Notes under the pieces: generated by a model
Told to the model about the DNA's origin: nothing
What the model saw: the letters and a program-made list of their open reading frames with translations, nothing else
Databases searched by the model: none
Program-made: the position numbers and the translations under genes
Source of the DNA: an uncultured Sutterella sp.
GTDB taxonomy: Bacteria > Pseudomonadota > Gammaproteobacteria > Burkholderiales > Burkholderiaceae_F
Direction: 5' to 3'
NCBI GenBank assembly: GCA_945834535.1
Contig: CAMAHM010000001.1
Span: 1-64,000, forward strand
Length of the DNA stretch: 64,000 nt
Part shown: positions 20,630 through 32,358 of the stretch, one piece after another
How the letters are laid out: every line of letters starts with the position of its first letter
Position numbering within the stretch: the stretch's first letter is position 1

Positions 20630-22087
20630 TCATAAGCAGGCCGGAGCACTTGCACGCAGCTGCTGCCAGCGGTGGTAGCGCTGGTTGCTGCGGGTGGGCA
20701 GCAGGCTGCCGACCACCATGCTGATGCCGGCCACGATGAAGCCGCCCAGCACGGAGGGGAACACATCCCCGAGGCTCGTTGCAGTCAGAATGCCCCAGGT
20801 CAGACCGCCAACGATGATCGACGTCCAGGCGCCTTGCGTTGTGGCGCGCTTCCAGTACAACCCCATCACGAGCGGCCAGAAGGCCCCTACCACCGGGAAC
20901 TGATAGGCCATGGCGACCATGTCGTAGATTGCCGTGCCTTCAAACCACAGGCTGTAGGAGAGAACCATCACGGCAAAGACGACGAGCGTGGCGCGCATGT
21001 AGACGAGTTCCTTGCCCTCGATGTTCATGTAGTTGCGCAGCACGTTTTCCACAAAGGTCGTGGTCGGCGCGAGCATTGTGGCCGAGGCCGTGCTCATCAC
21101 GGCCGACAGCACGGCACCGAAAAAGAGCACGCGCAGCCACCAGGGCATGTAGTCGCGAATCAGCGTGGGCAGCAGACGCTGCGGGTCGCTCGTCAGAAGC
21201 GCATCACCTACTCCGGGCATGGCGAGCACGGCCGCGCAGACGATGAACATCGGCACGAAGGCAAACAGAATGTAGAGGCCGCCGCCGATGATGGGACCGC
21301 GCACCGCAGTCTTGGCATCCTTGGCGCTCATCACACGCTGAAACACGTCCTGCTGCGGGATCGAGCCGATCATCATCGTGATGGCCGCCGAGATCCAGAA
21401 GAGCCAGCCGTTCCAGCTCATTTCGGGCCACGGATTAAAGAGGTTGCGCTGATCGGCAAACTGCACGACGGCGGTAAAGCCGCCCGCCATCTCACCGGCC
21501 GTAAAGGCAATCGCCACCAAACCGGCCACGATGATGATCATCTGGAAGAAGTCCGTGACCGCCACCGACCACATACCGCCGTAGACCGTGTAGAACAGCA
21601 CCACGAACGTGCCGATCGTCATGCCCAACGACACGCTGATCGCACCTTCCGTGATGAGGTTGAGCACCAGACCGAGGGCCGCAACCTGAGCGCCCACCCA
21701 GCCGAGGTAGGAAAGAATGATGAAAAAGGCGCAGGCAAGCTCAATCTTCTTGCCGTAGCGACGGCGATAAAAGTCGCCGATCGTAAGCAGATCCATCTTA
21801 TAGAGCTTGCGGGCAAAGAACATGCCCACCAAAATCAGCGCCATGCCCGAGCCGAAGGGCTCTTCAATCACGCCGGCAATTCCGCCCTCGATGAAGCGCC
21901 CGGGCAGACCGAGCACGGTCTCACTGCCGAACCACGTGGCAAACGTGGCGGTGATGACCATCATCAGAGGAAGGGAACGCCCTGCCAATGCATAATCGGC
22001 GGTATTGCGTACGCGGCGAGCCGCCCACAACCCGATTCCGATCGAAACCAGCATGTACATGCAGACCAGTACGATCAGCAGCGTCAT
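20630..22087 (-). CDS. Sodium:solute symporter family protein
   Basis: MTLLIVLVCMYMLVSIGIGLWAARRVRNTADYALAGRSLPLMMVITATFATWFGSETVLGLPGRFIEGGIAGV; SSS-type topology. Confidence 0.88.
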   Translation of the reverse strand: MTLLIVLVCMYMLVSIGIGLWAARRVRNTADYALAGRSLPLMMVITATFATWFGSETVLGLPGRFIEGGIAGVIEEPFGSGMALILVGMFFARKLYKMDLLTIGDFYRRRYGKKIELACAFFIILSYLGWVGAQVAALGLVLNLITEGAISVSLGMTIGTFVVLFYTVYGGMWSVAVTDFFQMIIIVAGLVAIAFTAGEMAGGFTAVVQFADQRNLFNPWPEMSWNGWLFWISAAITMMIGSIPQQDVFQRVMSAKDAKTAVRGPIIGGGLYILFAFVPMFIVCAAVLAMPGVGDALLTSDPQRLLPTLIRDYMPWWLRVLFFGAVLSAVMSTASATMLAPTTTFVENVLRNYMNIEGKELVYMRATLVVFAVMVLSYSLWFEGTAIYDMVAMAYQFPVVGAFWPLVMGLYWKRATTQGAWTSIIVGGLTWGILTATSLGDVFPSVLGGFIVAGISMVVGSLLPTRSNQRYHRWQQLRASAPACL

Positions 22088-22481
22088 CGCGACTTCTCCT
22101 TATAAAAAGCGTAACGACGAAGGGTAATAGGAAAACAGTTTGCAACCGTTCTCGGCGCGGGGCTCATCGCTTTGTCTGAATCATCAGGGCGCCGTACTTT
22201 TTTTGCAGACCCGCAGTATATGAATGATGCGTAAAAGTGAAAGTTTTTTGTTCGATTTTTTGTACTGAATCGGCCGAAGTTTCATCGAGGTCAAAAACTG
22301 TCTTTTTTTGGGAGTCTTCTGAAACGGGTTTTCACCTAATCATATTGGTCTAACCTGCGCATTCCACTGCGATTTTCCGAGCTCCCGGCCCATGAAAAAC
22401 GGTGCCGTCGCACCAAGGCGAAAGCACCGCCGCAAGTCGTCGGACGCGACAGCCCTAAAAGGCGCCGCGTCACGGGCCGCA

Positions 22482-23450
22482 TCAGTTGGCCTGCTCGATC
22501 CCGGCAAGAAGCCAGCCGCTCGAGCCGTCCTTCTTCTGCACGAGCACCCAGTACTCATGCACTTCCTCGAACTCGCCGTCAATCTTCATGGCGCCGTTGA
22601 AGGACACCACGGCAACATTCTCGTCACCCTGCTCTTCAAAACCAAGGAGCTTGGCGGTGAGATCAATCACTTCGCTCTTTTGCTGCTTGGTGTCGCGTTC
22701 GCGCAGCTTGTGCGTGACGAGAATAAAGAAGTCGTCGGTCGTAAAGTCGCTGATGTCGATGACGTTGCCCGTATCCCAGGCCTGCTGGAGCTTGATGAAG
22801 TTTTCTCTGGCCACCGACTCAAAACCGGCAGTATCAAACCCGTCGGGAATGCTCAGAGACGGCACGCGCTCGGCAGCGCCGCTCTTTTCAAACATATCCA
22901 TTACGCTGCCCGGGGTCGCAGCTGCTGCGGCGGCAGGCGCCGCACTCGGGCGAACTTCGGGTTCGGGCTGCGGGCGCGGGGCCGCTTCATAGGCGCTCGC
23001 GTGGGGCGAAGTGCGGTGCGAGGTGCCCGCGCTCTGCTGCACGCGGCGCGAAGCAACCAGTCCCACAACAAAGCGGAAAGCAAAAAAGAGCACCATCGCC
23101 AAAAGCAGCATCATGACGATCTGACCGAGCCCTTCGGACAGGCCCAGAGCACTCAGAAGCGCCGTAATGCCAAGGGCTGCCGCCGCCCCCATCAGGATGT
23201 TGCGCCAGGGACTGGCGCTTTTGGCGGCCGCAGCGGCCGTGGCCCCCTTGGCAGCAGACGGCTGGGCCTGCTGCTGACGCGGAGCAGTCTGATTAAAGCC
23301 CGGCGTCGGGGCCTTGGGAGCAGCCTGCTTGAGCGCAGGCGCGGGGCGTCCGAACGAAGAGCCGCCGCCAAAACGCTTGGCGGCATCGGCATCCATCGAG
23401 GTCGTCACAAGAACCATGGCAACGGCCAGAACGGCCAAAAGATTTTTCAT
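22482..23450 (-). CDS. Tim44-like domain protein
   Basis: Signal peptide, Ala/Pro-rich linker, TM segments, then C-terminal Tim44-like domain (FESVARENFIKLQQAWDTGNVIDISDFTTDDFFILVTHKLRER...VVSFNGAMKIDGEFEEVHEYWVLVQKKDGSSGWLLAGIEQAN). Confidence 0.8.
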   Translation of the reverse strand: MKNLLAVLAVAMVLVTTSMDADAAKRFGGGSSFGRPAPALKQAAPKAPTPGFNQTAPRQQQAQPSAAKGATAAAAAKSASPWRNILMGAAAALGITALLSALGLSEGLGQIVMMLLLAMVLFFAFRFVVGLVASRRVQQSAGTSHRTSPHASAYEAAPRPQPEPEVRPSAAPAAAAAATPGSVMDMFEKSGAAERVPSLSIPDGFDTAGFESVARENFIKLQQAWDTGNVIDISDFTTDDFFILVTHKLRERDTKQQKSEVIDLTAKLLGFEEQGDENVAVVSFNGAMKIDGEFEEVHEYWVLVQKKDGSSGWLLAGIEQAN

Positions 23451-23581
23451 TGTCAGCCTTTCGAAATGCGATCGCTTTTTTTGTTTAAATTGATCGCGGG
23501 AGTTGATTTGATTGAAGGATTTTATCGGATACGGCAGCGCCCGCAAAAAGGCGGGCGCAGGCATGTTTGTATACGAATTTT

Positions 23582-24337
23582 TCAGCGCGTCTGCGGTTTG
23601 ATGCCGACGTGCAGCGCACACACGCCAAAGCACAGGTTGCGCCAGCGCACGCTCTCAAGTCCCGCCGTTTCCATCATCGAGGCCAGCGTCTTCTGATCGG
23701 GGTGCCGACGAATCGATTCGGCCAGATAACGGTAGCTGTCCGCGTCCCCCGCCAAAAGCCCGCCCAGTCGGGGCATGATTTTGAAGGAATAAAAGTCGTA
23801 CAAACCCCGCAGCCACGGACTGCAGCGCGAAAACTCAAGCACCATCACGCGGCCGCCGGGACGCACCACGCGCGTCATCTCCGAAAGGGCCCGATCCTTG
23901 TGGGTCATGTTGCGCAGACCGAAGGAGACGATCGCCACGTCGAACGTGTTGTCGGCAAAGGGCAGCGCCTCGCAGTCGCACTGCGCCACACAGGCCCTGG
24001 TACCGGTTTTGGCAAGACGCTTTCGGCCTTCGCCGAGCATCGAACCGTTGATGTCGGTCGCCCAGACTTCGCCGCTGATGCCGACGATGCGTCCAAAGCG
24101 AATCGCCAGATCGCACGTTCCCGAAGCAATGTCGAGAACCTTGTCACCGGCGACGCACTGCGCCGATTGCACCGCCACGCGCTTCCAGAGTCGGTGCAGA
24201 CCGAAGCTGAGCACGTCGTTCATCAGGTCGTACCTGCGGGCGACGGAGTCAAAGACGCTGCGCACCTTGGCGGCCTTTTCGTCCTCGGCAACCTCTGTAA
24301 AACCGAAGTCCGTCTGCTGGTTGTGATCGTTGTTCAT
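23582..24337 (-). CDS. ubiE: Demethylmenaquinone/ubiquinone methyltransferase
   Basis: SVARRYDLMNDVLSFGLHRLWKRVAV...VLDIASGTCDLAIRFGR...VVRPGGRVMVLEFSR. Confidence 0.95.
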   Translation of the reverse strand: MNNDHNQQTDFGFTEVAEDEKAAKVRSVFDSVARRYDLMNDVLSFGLHRLWKRVAVQSAQCVAGDKVLDIASGTCDLAIRFGRIVGISGEVWATDINGSMLGEGRKRLAKTGTRACVAQCDCEALPFADNTFDVAIVSFGLRNMTHKDRALSEMTRVVRPGGRVMVLEFSRCSPWLRGLYDFYSFKIMPRLGGLLAGDADSYRYLAESIRRHPDQKTLASMMETAGLESVRWRNLCFGVCALHVGIKPQTR

Positions 24338-24388
24338 GACGTCCCGATGGGATATTGGAATGCAATAGAAAACCGTGTCGCCGTACGA

Positions 24389-24805
24389 TCAGTGCTGCTT
24401 GGAGGGACACTGCGCCTTGGGCTTTTCCTTGAAGGGCTCGTTGGCCGGATCGTTGGGATCGCGGCTGGCACCCTTTTCCGCAAGCTCTTTAAGATAGGCT
24501 TCCCAGAGCGCTTCCTGGTTTTCGCCGATCTCGGCCAGATAGTCCCAGCTGTAAAGCCCCGAGTCATGCCCGTCGGAGAAGACAAAACGCAGTGCGTAGT
24601 TGCCGATCGGCTCAATCTGTTCGACTTCCACGTCGCGCTTTCCAACCTGAAGCTTGGCCTGATCGGGCGTATGTCCGGTCACTTCCGCCGACGGCGAGAA
24701 GACGCGCAGAAATTCGATCGGAAAGGAATATGAGGCACCGTTGTCGAAGGTAATGTCGAATCGACGGGTCACCTTGTGCAACTGCATGTCGACGGGAAAA
24801 AGCAT
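24389..24805 (-). CDS. DUF971 domain-containing protein
   Basis: MLFPVDMQLHKVTRRFDITFDNGASYSFPIEFLRVFSPSAEVTGH...YALRFVFSDGHDSGLYSWDYL. Confidence 0.85.
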   Translation of the reverse strand: MLFPVDMQLHKVTRRFDITFDNGASYSFPIEFLRVFSPSAEVTGHTPDQAKLQVGKRDVEVEQIEPIGNYALRFVFSDGHDSGLYSWDYLAEIGENQEALWEAYLKELAEKGASRDPNDPANEPFKEKPKAQCPSKQH

Positions 24806-24918
24806 GAAGATCTCCAAAACGCCTGTTTAAGGCGCTCACTGATGCCTGAGAACGGCCTAAAGACGACAAAGCGTCCTCACGGACGCCCCTGTTCGTGCCG
24901 TTTCTTCGGCTTATTGAC

Positions 24919-24994
24919 TGGTGCCGCCGGCGGGACTCGAACCCACATCACAGCCTTCGGAGGGCCATATTCTATCCAGTTGAACTACGGCGAC
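24919..24994 (-). tRNA. tRNA-Arg (anticodon CCG), CCA encoded
   Basis: Minus strand GTCGCCGTAGTTCAACTGGATAGAATATGGCCCTCCGAAGGCTGTGATGTGGGTTCGAGTCCCGCCGGCGGCACCA: 7-bp acceptor stem, CTCCGAA anticodon loop, GGTTCGAGTCC T-arm; 76 nt. Confidence 0.93.
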
Positions 24995-25030
24995 AACAGG
25001 GGGGCATTATACAGCCCGAAAAGCTTTCGC

Positions 25031-27055
25031 CTAGAGCTGTGCCGGATCGACTTCGATGGTCCAGGCAACCCCGCTGACCGGATCGGGCATTGTCAGAAGG
25101 GCCTCATTCCAGGCCTTTAAAAAAGCGTGCCGTCGCGCGCGCGAGCTGCTTTCAATAAGAAGCTGCCCGCGTTCGGCATCCTTAAGCCGCATGAGCTGCA
25201 TCGGTACCGGATCGTAGACAAACACGTCGGGCGCATCGAGCGCCATGGCAATCGCCTGGGCTCTTTTGAGAAATCCCAGCGTGCGTTCAAGCGAAGAAGA
25301 CTGCGCAAGTAAAAGCGCCTGATGCGTAAAGGGCGGAGCCATTGCTTCGCGACGCCCCTGCAGCAGACGTTCGGCAAAACGCTCGTAGTCGTTGGCCTTC
25401 ATATCTTCATAGATCGGGTGCCCTGGAAAGCGGGTCTGCACCATCACGCGGCCTTCGAGCTTGTCGCGCCCCGCGCGGCCTGCCACCTGCATGAGAGTGG
25501 CAAAGAGGCGCTCTTCGGCGCGCACATCGTGACTGACGAGCTGCGCGTCGGCATTGAGCACCACCACAAGACCGACGCGTTTGAAGTCATGCCCCTTGGC
25601 AATCATCTGCGTGCCGACCACGATGTCAACTTCACCGGCGTGCACGCTTTCAAACGCAGCTTCAGCCGCGTTTTTGGTGCGCACATTGTCCCGGTCGATG
25701 CGCAGCACCCTCGCCTCGGGCCAATAGTGGGCAATCGCTTCCTCAATGCGCTGCGTTCCCACGCCGACCGCTACCAGTTCGGCATTGCCGCAGCTCGGGC
25801 AGTGCTCGGGCACGCGGTAGGTGCTGCCGCAGTGATGACACACGAGTGAGGCGCTCGTTTTATGAAAGACCGTAAATCCCGAGCAGTGCAGGCACCGACT
25901 CACCCAACCGCAGGCGGTGCAGGATATAACGGGCGCGTAGCCGCGCCTGTTGATAAAAACGAGCACCTGCTCGCCTCGGGAAAGTGCTTCGTCCACAGCC
26001 TGTTTGACCTGCGGCGCAAATACGCTTGGTCGGGCTCGGCTGACGTCTACAAGCTCAAGCCGCGGCAGTCGGGCGCTCTGGACAGCGCGGTGCCGCAGAG
26101 CGAGCAGCGCATAGGCGCCCCGTTTGACCTGCGCCCAAGTTTCAAGCGAAGGCGTCGCCGAACCGAGCACGCAGGGCACACTGTTGTCCTGCGAGCGCTT
26201 GACGGCCAGGTCTCGGGCCGAAAAGCGCAGGCCTTCGCCGGCTTTGTAGCTCGGATCATGCTCTTCGTCGACCAGAACCAAGGCGAGTTTGTGAAAGCTC
26301 GCAAACACCGACAGCCGCGTGCCGACCAAAATACGTGCCCGCCCCTCATGCACCGCGAGCCAACTGCGGGCCCTCTGCACGGGCGTTAAGTCCGAATGCA
26401 TGGTGACGACCGTTTCGTCTTGAAAGCGTCCTCGCACGCGGGCTTCGAGCTGCGGTGTGAGATTGATTTCAGGAACGAGCATCAACACCTGATTGGCCGG
26501 GTCTTTGGCAAGAACACGCTCAATGGCGTGCAGATAGACCTCGGTTTTGCCCGAACCCGTAACGCCAAAGAGCATGGAAACGCTAAAGCCCGGGTGTTCA
26601 AAAATCCGCTCGAGCGCCGCTTTCTGCTCTTGGTTGAGTTCCGGAGCCGGCACCGCTCTGACGGCCCTGCTCTTTATCGTTCGCAGACTGCGCATGCTCG
26701 CGTCGTACCGCGCCCGCGCAGGCGTGCGGAAAAACTGCGGCAGTGCGCCGAGTGCGGTTTCTCCGACTCCGCGCACGTAGTAGTCAGCGGCAAAACCGAT
26801 AAAACGCAGCCACTCCAAAGAGAGCGGCCGCACATCATCAAAGACATGCTGCACGCCGCGCACCTTGTTGGCAGGCACCTCGGTCGTGTCGGAAATGCCG
26901 GCCACGATGCCGACCACCTTCCGCGGGCCGAGCGGAACGACCACCCGATGACCGACCTGCGCGACACAGTCTTCGGGCAGACGGTAGTCAAAGACGCCGC
27001 CTCCCGCGACCATGCCGGGAAGATCGAGAAGAATCTGCGCGTATCGCTCGCTCAT
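25031..27055 (-). CDS. priA: Primosomal protein N' (PriA helicase)
   Basis: LFGVTGSGKTEVYLHAIERVL, LVDEEHDPSYK, SATPSLETW, zinc-binding cysteines CTACGWVSRCLHCSGF...CHHCGSTYRVPEHCPSCG. Confidence 0.95.
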   Translation of the reverse strand: MSERYAQILLDLPGMVAGGGVFDYRLPEDCVAQVGHRVVVPLGPRKVVGIVAGISDTTEVPANKVRGVQHVFDDVRPLSLEWLRFIGFAADYYVRGVGETALGALPQFFRTPARARYDASMRSLRTIKSRAVRAVPAPELNQEQKAALERIFEHPGFSVSMLFGVTGSGKTEVYLHAIERVLAKDPANQVLMLVPEINLTPQLEARVRGRFQDETVVTMHSDLTPVQRARSWLAVHEGRARILVGTRLSVFASFHKLALVLVDEEHDPSYKAGEGLRFSARDLAVKRSQDNSVPCVLGSATPSLETWAQVKRGAYALLALRHRAVQSARLPRLELVDVSRARPSVFAPQVKQAVDEALSRGEQVLVFINRRGYAPVISCTACGWVSRCLHCSGFTVFHKTSASLVCHHCGSTYRVPEHCPSCGNAELVAVGVGTQRIEEAIAHYWPEARVLRIDRDNVRTKNAAEAAFESVHAGEVDIVVGTQMIAKGHDFKRVGLVVVLNADAQLVSHDVRAEERLFATLMQVAGRAGRDKLEGRVMVQTRFPGHPIYEDMKANDYERFAERLLQGRREAMAPPFTHQALLLAQSSSLERTLGFLKRAQAIAMALDAPDVFVYDPVPMQLMRLKDAERGQLLIESSSRARRHAFLKAWNEALLTMPDPVSGVAWTIEVDPAQL

Positions 27056-27339
27056 GCGATCTCATCCTTTGCGTTCGACATGCAACAACGGCAAAAGCCG
27101 CGTGTGAAGAGACCTGTGGATAACTCTGTGAAAAACAGCAACTCGCCTTTGTTCACAAGCCTGCTCCGCATTTTTCCACACATTGGCATCCTATGTAAGC
27201 CAAAAAATGCGTATCCTTTAATATCAATGCGTTAGAACATATCCGCTTGAGAAATTCTCCGGACATTCCCCTTTTTAGGCAGACTGCCCGGCAAGTGCAA
27301 TACTGTGGATAAGTCTGGGGAAAAAACAAGAAAGCCGTG

Positions 27340-27372
27340 TGAACAACGCTTGTACGGTTGGTGTTCACACGA
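27340..27372 (-). terminator. Probable hemE terminator hairpin
   Basis: GTGTGAACA...TGTTCACAC arms; minus strand continues GGCTTTCTTGTTTTTTCC. Confidence 0.6.
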
Positions 27373-27413
27373 CTTCCCGAAGGGACGGCCGCCGCACGGG
27401 CGGCAGCCCTGCA

Positions 27414-28487
27414 TCAGCGAGCTGCGTGCTTGCTGCGCGAGTAGGTATGCACCTCATCGACGAGAATGCGCACGGCATCCGGGTCGGTGTGCTGGCTGAT
27501 GCCGTGTCCGAGATTGAACACGTGGCCGCCGTTGCCGACGTCGCCGTAGGCATCGATCACCTTGCGGGCCTCGCGGCGAATGGCTTCTTCGCCGGCAAAG
27601 AGCACCATGGGATCCATGTTGCCCTGCAGGGCCACGGCATCCTTGGTGCGCAAGCGGGCCTTGGTGAGGTTCACGGTCCAGTCCACGCCGACGCAGTCGC
27701 AGCCGCAGGCGGCCATATCTTCGAGCCAGTTGGCGCCGCCCTTGGTAAAGACGATCACGGGCACCTTTTCACCGTCGGCCTCACGGGTGAGACCTTCGAT
27801 GATCTGACGCATGTACTTGAGGCTGAATTGCTCAAAGCAGCCGTCGGCCAGCGCACCGCCCCAGGTGTCGAAGATCTGCACAGCCTGAGCGCCGGCTTCG
27901 ATCTGGGCGTTCAGGTAAGCGGTCACGGCGCGGGCGTTGACGTCCAGAATGCGGTGCAGCAGGTCGGGACGGGCATACATCATCTTCTTGATGGTCGAAA
28001 AGTCCTTGGAGCTGCCGCCTTCGACCATGTAGCAGGCCAGCGTAAAGGGCGACCCCGAGAAGCCGATCAGAGGCACGCGGTTGTTGAGTTCGCGGCGAAT
28101 GATGCGCACGGCGTCGGTGACGTACTTAAGCTTTTCGCTCGGATCGGGCACGTACAGCGCGTTGACCGCCTCTTCATCCTGCACGGGCTTGGCAAAGACC
28201 GGGCCTTCACCGGCCACGAAGGAAAGGCCGAGGCCCATGGCGTCGGGCACCGTCAGAATGTCGGAAAACAGAATGGCGGCATCAAGCCCGAAGCGATCCA
28301 CCGGCTGCAAAGTCACCTCGCAGGCGGCTTCCGGACACTGCGCAAGCGCCATGAAACTGCCCAAACGCGCACGGGTGGCGTTGTATTCGGGCAGGTAGCG
28401 GCCGGCCTGACGCATCAGCCACAAGGGGGTATAGTCGGTGTGTTCGCGCTTGAGGGCGCGCAGGAACGTATCGTTGACGGGCTTCAT
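27414..28487 (-). CDS. hemE: Uroporphyrinogen decarboxylase
   Basis: [39 protein letters not shown]...[19 protein letters not shown]...FNLGHGI. Confidence 0.97.
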   Translation of the reverse strand: MKPVNDTFLRALKREHTDYTPLWLMRQAGRYLPEYNATRARLGSFMALAQCPEAACEVTLQPVDRFGLDAAILFSDILTVPDAMGLGLSFVAGEGPVFAKPVQDEEAVNALYVPDPSEKLKYVTDAVRIIRRELNNRVPLIGFSGSPFTLACYMVEGGSSKDFSTIKKMMYARPDLLHRILDVNARAVTAYLNAQIEAGAQAVQIFDTWGGALADGCFEQFSLKYMRQIIEGLTREADGEKVPVIVFTKGGANWLEDMAACGCDCVGVDWTVNLTKARLRTKDAVALQGNMDPMVLFAGEEAIRREARKVIDAYGDVGNGGHVFNLGHGISQHTDPDAVRILVDEVHTYSRSKHAAR

Positions 28488-28863
28488 GAGCAAAAAGAAA
28501 CTTTCTCAAAAAATTAATAAAGAAGGCAAGTCGTCCGCACCGCTCTGCGGGGACGGCGCTTTACCGTCCGTACCGTGGCTGATTTCAACCAACGACGGCC
28601 TCAGTCTGCTCGTGCACGCTCAGCCCGGAGCCAAACGCGACAGCATCGTCGGAGAATACAACGGAAGACTTAAGCTGAGCTTGAACGCACCGCCCGTGGA
28701 CGGAAAGGCCAACGCCAAGCTCTGCAGTTTTCTGGCCGAGCGTCTGGGGATCCCCAAGAATGCCGTACGGCTCGTTTCGGGGGAAACCAACCGCGCCAAG
28801 CGCTTCAGCATTTCAGGCATCGACGCTGCAGCAGCTCTGACGGCCCTGCGGCCCGATGCCTGA
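28486..28863 (+). CDS. DUF167 (YggU) family protein
   Basis: [71 protein letters not shown]. Confidence 0.88.
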   Translation: MSKKKLSQKINKEGKSSAPLCGDGALPSVPWLISTNDGLSLLVHAQPGAKRDSIVGEYNGRLKLSLNAPPVDGKANAKLCSFLAERLGIPKNAVRLVSGETNRAKRFSISGIDAAAALTALRPDA

Positions 28864-28869
28864 GACGGT

Positions 28870-29292
28870 TTAACGAATGACGAGCACGGGGCGGTCAATC
28901 TGCGCCAACACCTTCTGCGTTTCGGAACCGAGAAGCAGACTTCCCAAAGAACTGAGGCCGCGGCTGGCCATCACCACGAAACGCGCATCGTACCGGTGCG
29001 CCACCGCCAGAATGCCTTCGGCGGGCGAGGCACAGTGTTCGGCAACGAGCTGAACGGGCACGCCTTCCCTTTTAGCGGCCTCTTGCACAAAGGCCAGACG
29101 CTCGCGCGTAGCAGCATCTTCATGTTCAAGCCCGTGAATGAGATTGGGCTTACCCATGACCGAAGTCATGCCGACCAAAGGCAATCCCAATGCCTTGGCC
29201 AGACGCACGGCCGTCTCAACCCCTTTTTCCGAAAGGGCGCTGCCGTCAGTGCACACTTGAATGACATCCGTCAGCTGGTGAACTCCGTCCAT
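28870..29292 (-). CDS. Universal stress protein (UspA family)
   Basis: VIQVCTDGSALSEKGVETAVRLAKALGLPLVGMTSV...VVMASRGLSSLGSLLLGSETQKVLAQIDRPVLVIR. Confidence 0.88.
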   Translation of the reverse strand: MDGVHQLTDVIQVCTDGSALSEKGVETAVRLAKALGLPLVGMTSVMGKPNLIHGLEHEDAATRERLAFVQEAAKREGVPVQLVAEHCASPAEGILAVAHRYDARFVVMASRGLSSLGSLLLGSETQKVLAQIDRPVLVIR

Positions 29293-29453
29293 AATCCAAA
29301 TCTCCCGTATGGTGTCAACCGATTCGCACACGCCGTTCGTTCAAAGCTCTACAGAGGCGCGGGCTTTGATGGAATGCTAGCGCAACCTGCGTCGGGCGTG
29401 GGCTGGCTATGCGCTAAGAAAAACAAAAAGCGGCGCCGTCGACCACCGCGCAC

Positions 29454-29469
29454 CGTTCCACGTGGAACA
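29454..29469. promoter_or_regulatory. parS-like palindrome (CGTTCCACGTGGAACA)
   Basis: 14-bp perfect palindrome GTTCCACGTGGAAC in the atpC/uspA intergenic gap; matches the parS core reported for Pseudomonas. Confidence 0.6.
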
Positions 29470-29514
29470 ATCGCAATGGTGTCGGACACCGCTTCTTGCG
29501 GATGATCACAAAGA

Positions 29515-29925
29515 TCAGTGGCGCAGACGACGAATAAACGCGAGCTGCGCGGACAAAGCCGCCATAGTGGCCTCGAGCTTGGCAATATCCATATTGCTCT
29601 GCGCCTTGGCACGGCTAAGCTTGGCTTCTTCAAGAGCCTGCTTGGCCTTGGCTTCGTCCAGATCCTTGCTGCGGATTGCCGTGTCGGCAAGCACCGTCAC
29701 GCGATCGGGCTGAACTTCAAGGATCCCGCCGGCAACGAAGATGCTCTCTTCGGTCCCGTCTTCAGCCTGAATGCGCACGGCACCCGGGCGAATGCGGGTC
29801 AAAAGAGGCACGTGGCCGGGCAGAATGCCGAGCTCACCTTCCTGACCGGGGAGCGCGATGAACTTCGCGCTGCCCGAGAAGATGCCCTCTTCTGCGCTGA
29901 CAACGTCAACAAAAATCGTAGACAT
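29515..29925 (-). CDS. atpC: F1F0 ATP synthase subunit epsilon
   Basis: [48 protein letters not shown]. Confidence 0.96.
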   Translation of the reverse strand: MSTIFVDVVSAEEGIFSGSAKFIALPGQEGELGILPGHVPLLTRIRPGAVRIQAEDGTEESIFVAGGILEVQPDRVTVLADTAIRSKDLDEAKAKQALEEAKLSRAKAQSNMDIAKLEATMAALSAQLAFIRRLRH

Positions 29926-30021
29926 AAGTCGCTCCGTTTGGTCTAGTTTCGGTCAGATGGGCCCGCAGTGCGGAATTTCTTGCGGAACTCCGCATCGCAG
30001 GCACCAGTTGTCGGACCGAAA

Positions 30022-31449
<1,428 letters not shown>

Positions 31450-32334
31450 TTATGACACGGCGGCGGCACCACCGACGATTTCGGTGATTTCCTTCGTAAT
31501 GCCGGCCTGACGGGTCTTGTTGTACGCAAGCTGCAGATCGCCAATGATCTTCTTGGCGTTGTCCGAAGCAGCCTTCATCGCCACCATACGGGCGGACTGT
31601 TCGGAAGCCATGTTTTCTGCAACCGCCGAATAAATCAAAGCTTCGACATAGCGCTTGAGCAGTTCGTCGAGCACGGTCTGCGCATCCGGTTCGTAGATGT
31701 AATCCCACGAGTAGGTGCGCGGCTTTTCTCCGAGACTGGCGAGCTTTTCGTCGGTGAGCGGAAGAATCTGCTCAAAGACCTGTTCCTGCTTCATCGCGTT
31801 AATGAAACGCGAGTAAGCGAGGTACACACGGTCGACCTTCCCCTGAGCATACGCGTCGAGCTGGACGCGGATGGCGCCCAACAGGCGCTCCAACTGGGGA
31901 CGGTCGCCGAGCTGCACAACCTGGCTCACGAGTTCAAGTCCGGCGTGGCCGCAGAACGCAACGGCCTTGTTGCCGATTGCGGTGACCTGCATCTCCACAC
32001 CTTCCTTGCGAAGTTCCTGAACCTTATGGAGAACAAGACGCTGAATGTTCGTATTCAGCGCACCCGCCAAACCCTTGTCGGTCGTTACCAGGATCAAAGC
32101 CTGCTTGCCGGTGGTTTTGGCGTGCTTGACGAGGAACGGATGAGCGTAGTCGGTGCGCGAAGCGGACAAGTGCGCAATGATGTTGCGAATCTTGTCGGCG
32201 TACGGACGAGCCGCGCGCATCCGGTCCTGTGCCTTGCGCATCTTCGAGGCCGCAACCATTTCCATCGCCTTGGTGATCTTGCGCGTGTTTTGAACGCTCT
32301 TGATCTTTCCGCGAATTTCCTTTGTACTAGGCAT
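31450..32334 (-). CDS. atpG: F1F0 ATP synthase subunit gamma
   Basis: [36 protein letters not shown]...[23 protein letters not shown]. Confidence 0.98.
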   Translation of the reverse strand: MPSTKEIRGKIKSVQNTRKITKAMEMVAASKMRKAQDRMRAARPYADKIRNIIAHLSASRTDYAHPFLVKHAKTTGKQALILVTTDKGLAGALNTNIQRLVLHKVQELRKEGVEMQVTAIGNKAVAFCGHAGLELVSQVVQLGDRPQLERLLGAIRVQLDAYAQGKVDRVYLAYSRFINAMKQEQVFEQILPLTDEKLASLGEKPRTYSWDYIYEPDAQTVLDELLKRYVEALIYSAVAENMASEQSARMVAMKAASDNAKKIIGDLQLAYNKTRQAGITKEITEIVGGAAAVS

Positions 32335-32358
32335 GAGGTCCTCTCAGAGATAGCGCAA

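Noticed and set aside
23964-24918. Search for additional tRNAs or an rRNA operon around tRNA-Arg
   Set aside because: Only one complete cloverleaf recognised; no rRNA-like sequence seen anywhere in the window.
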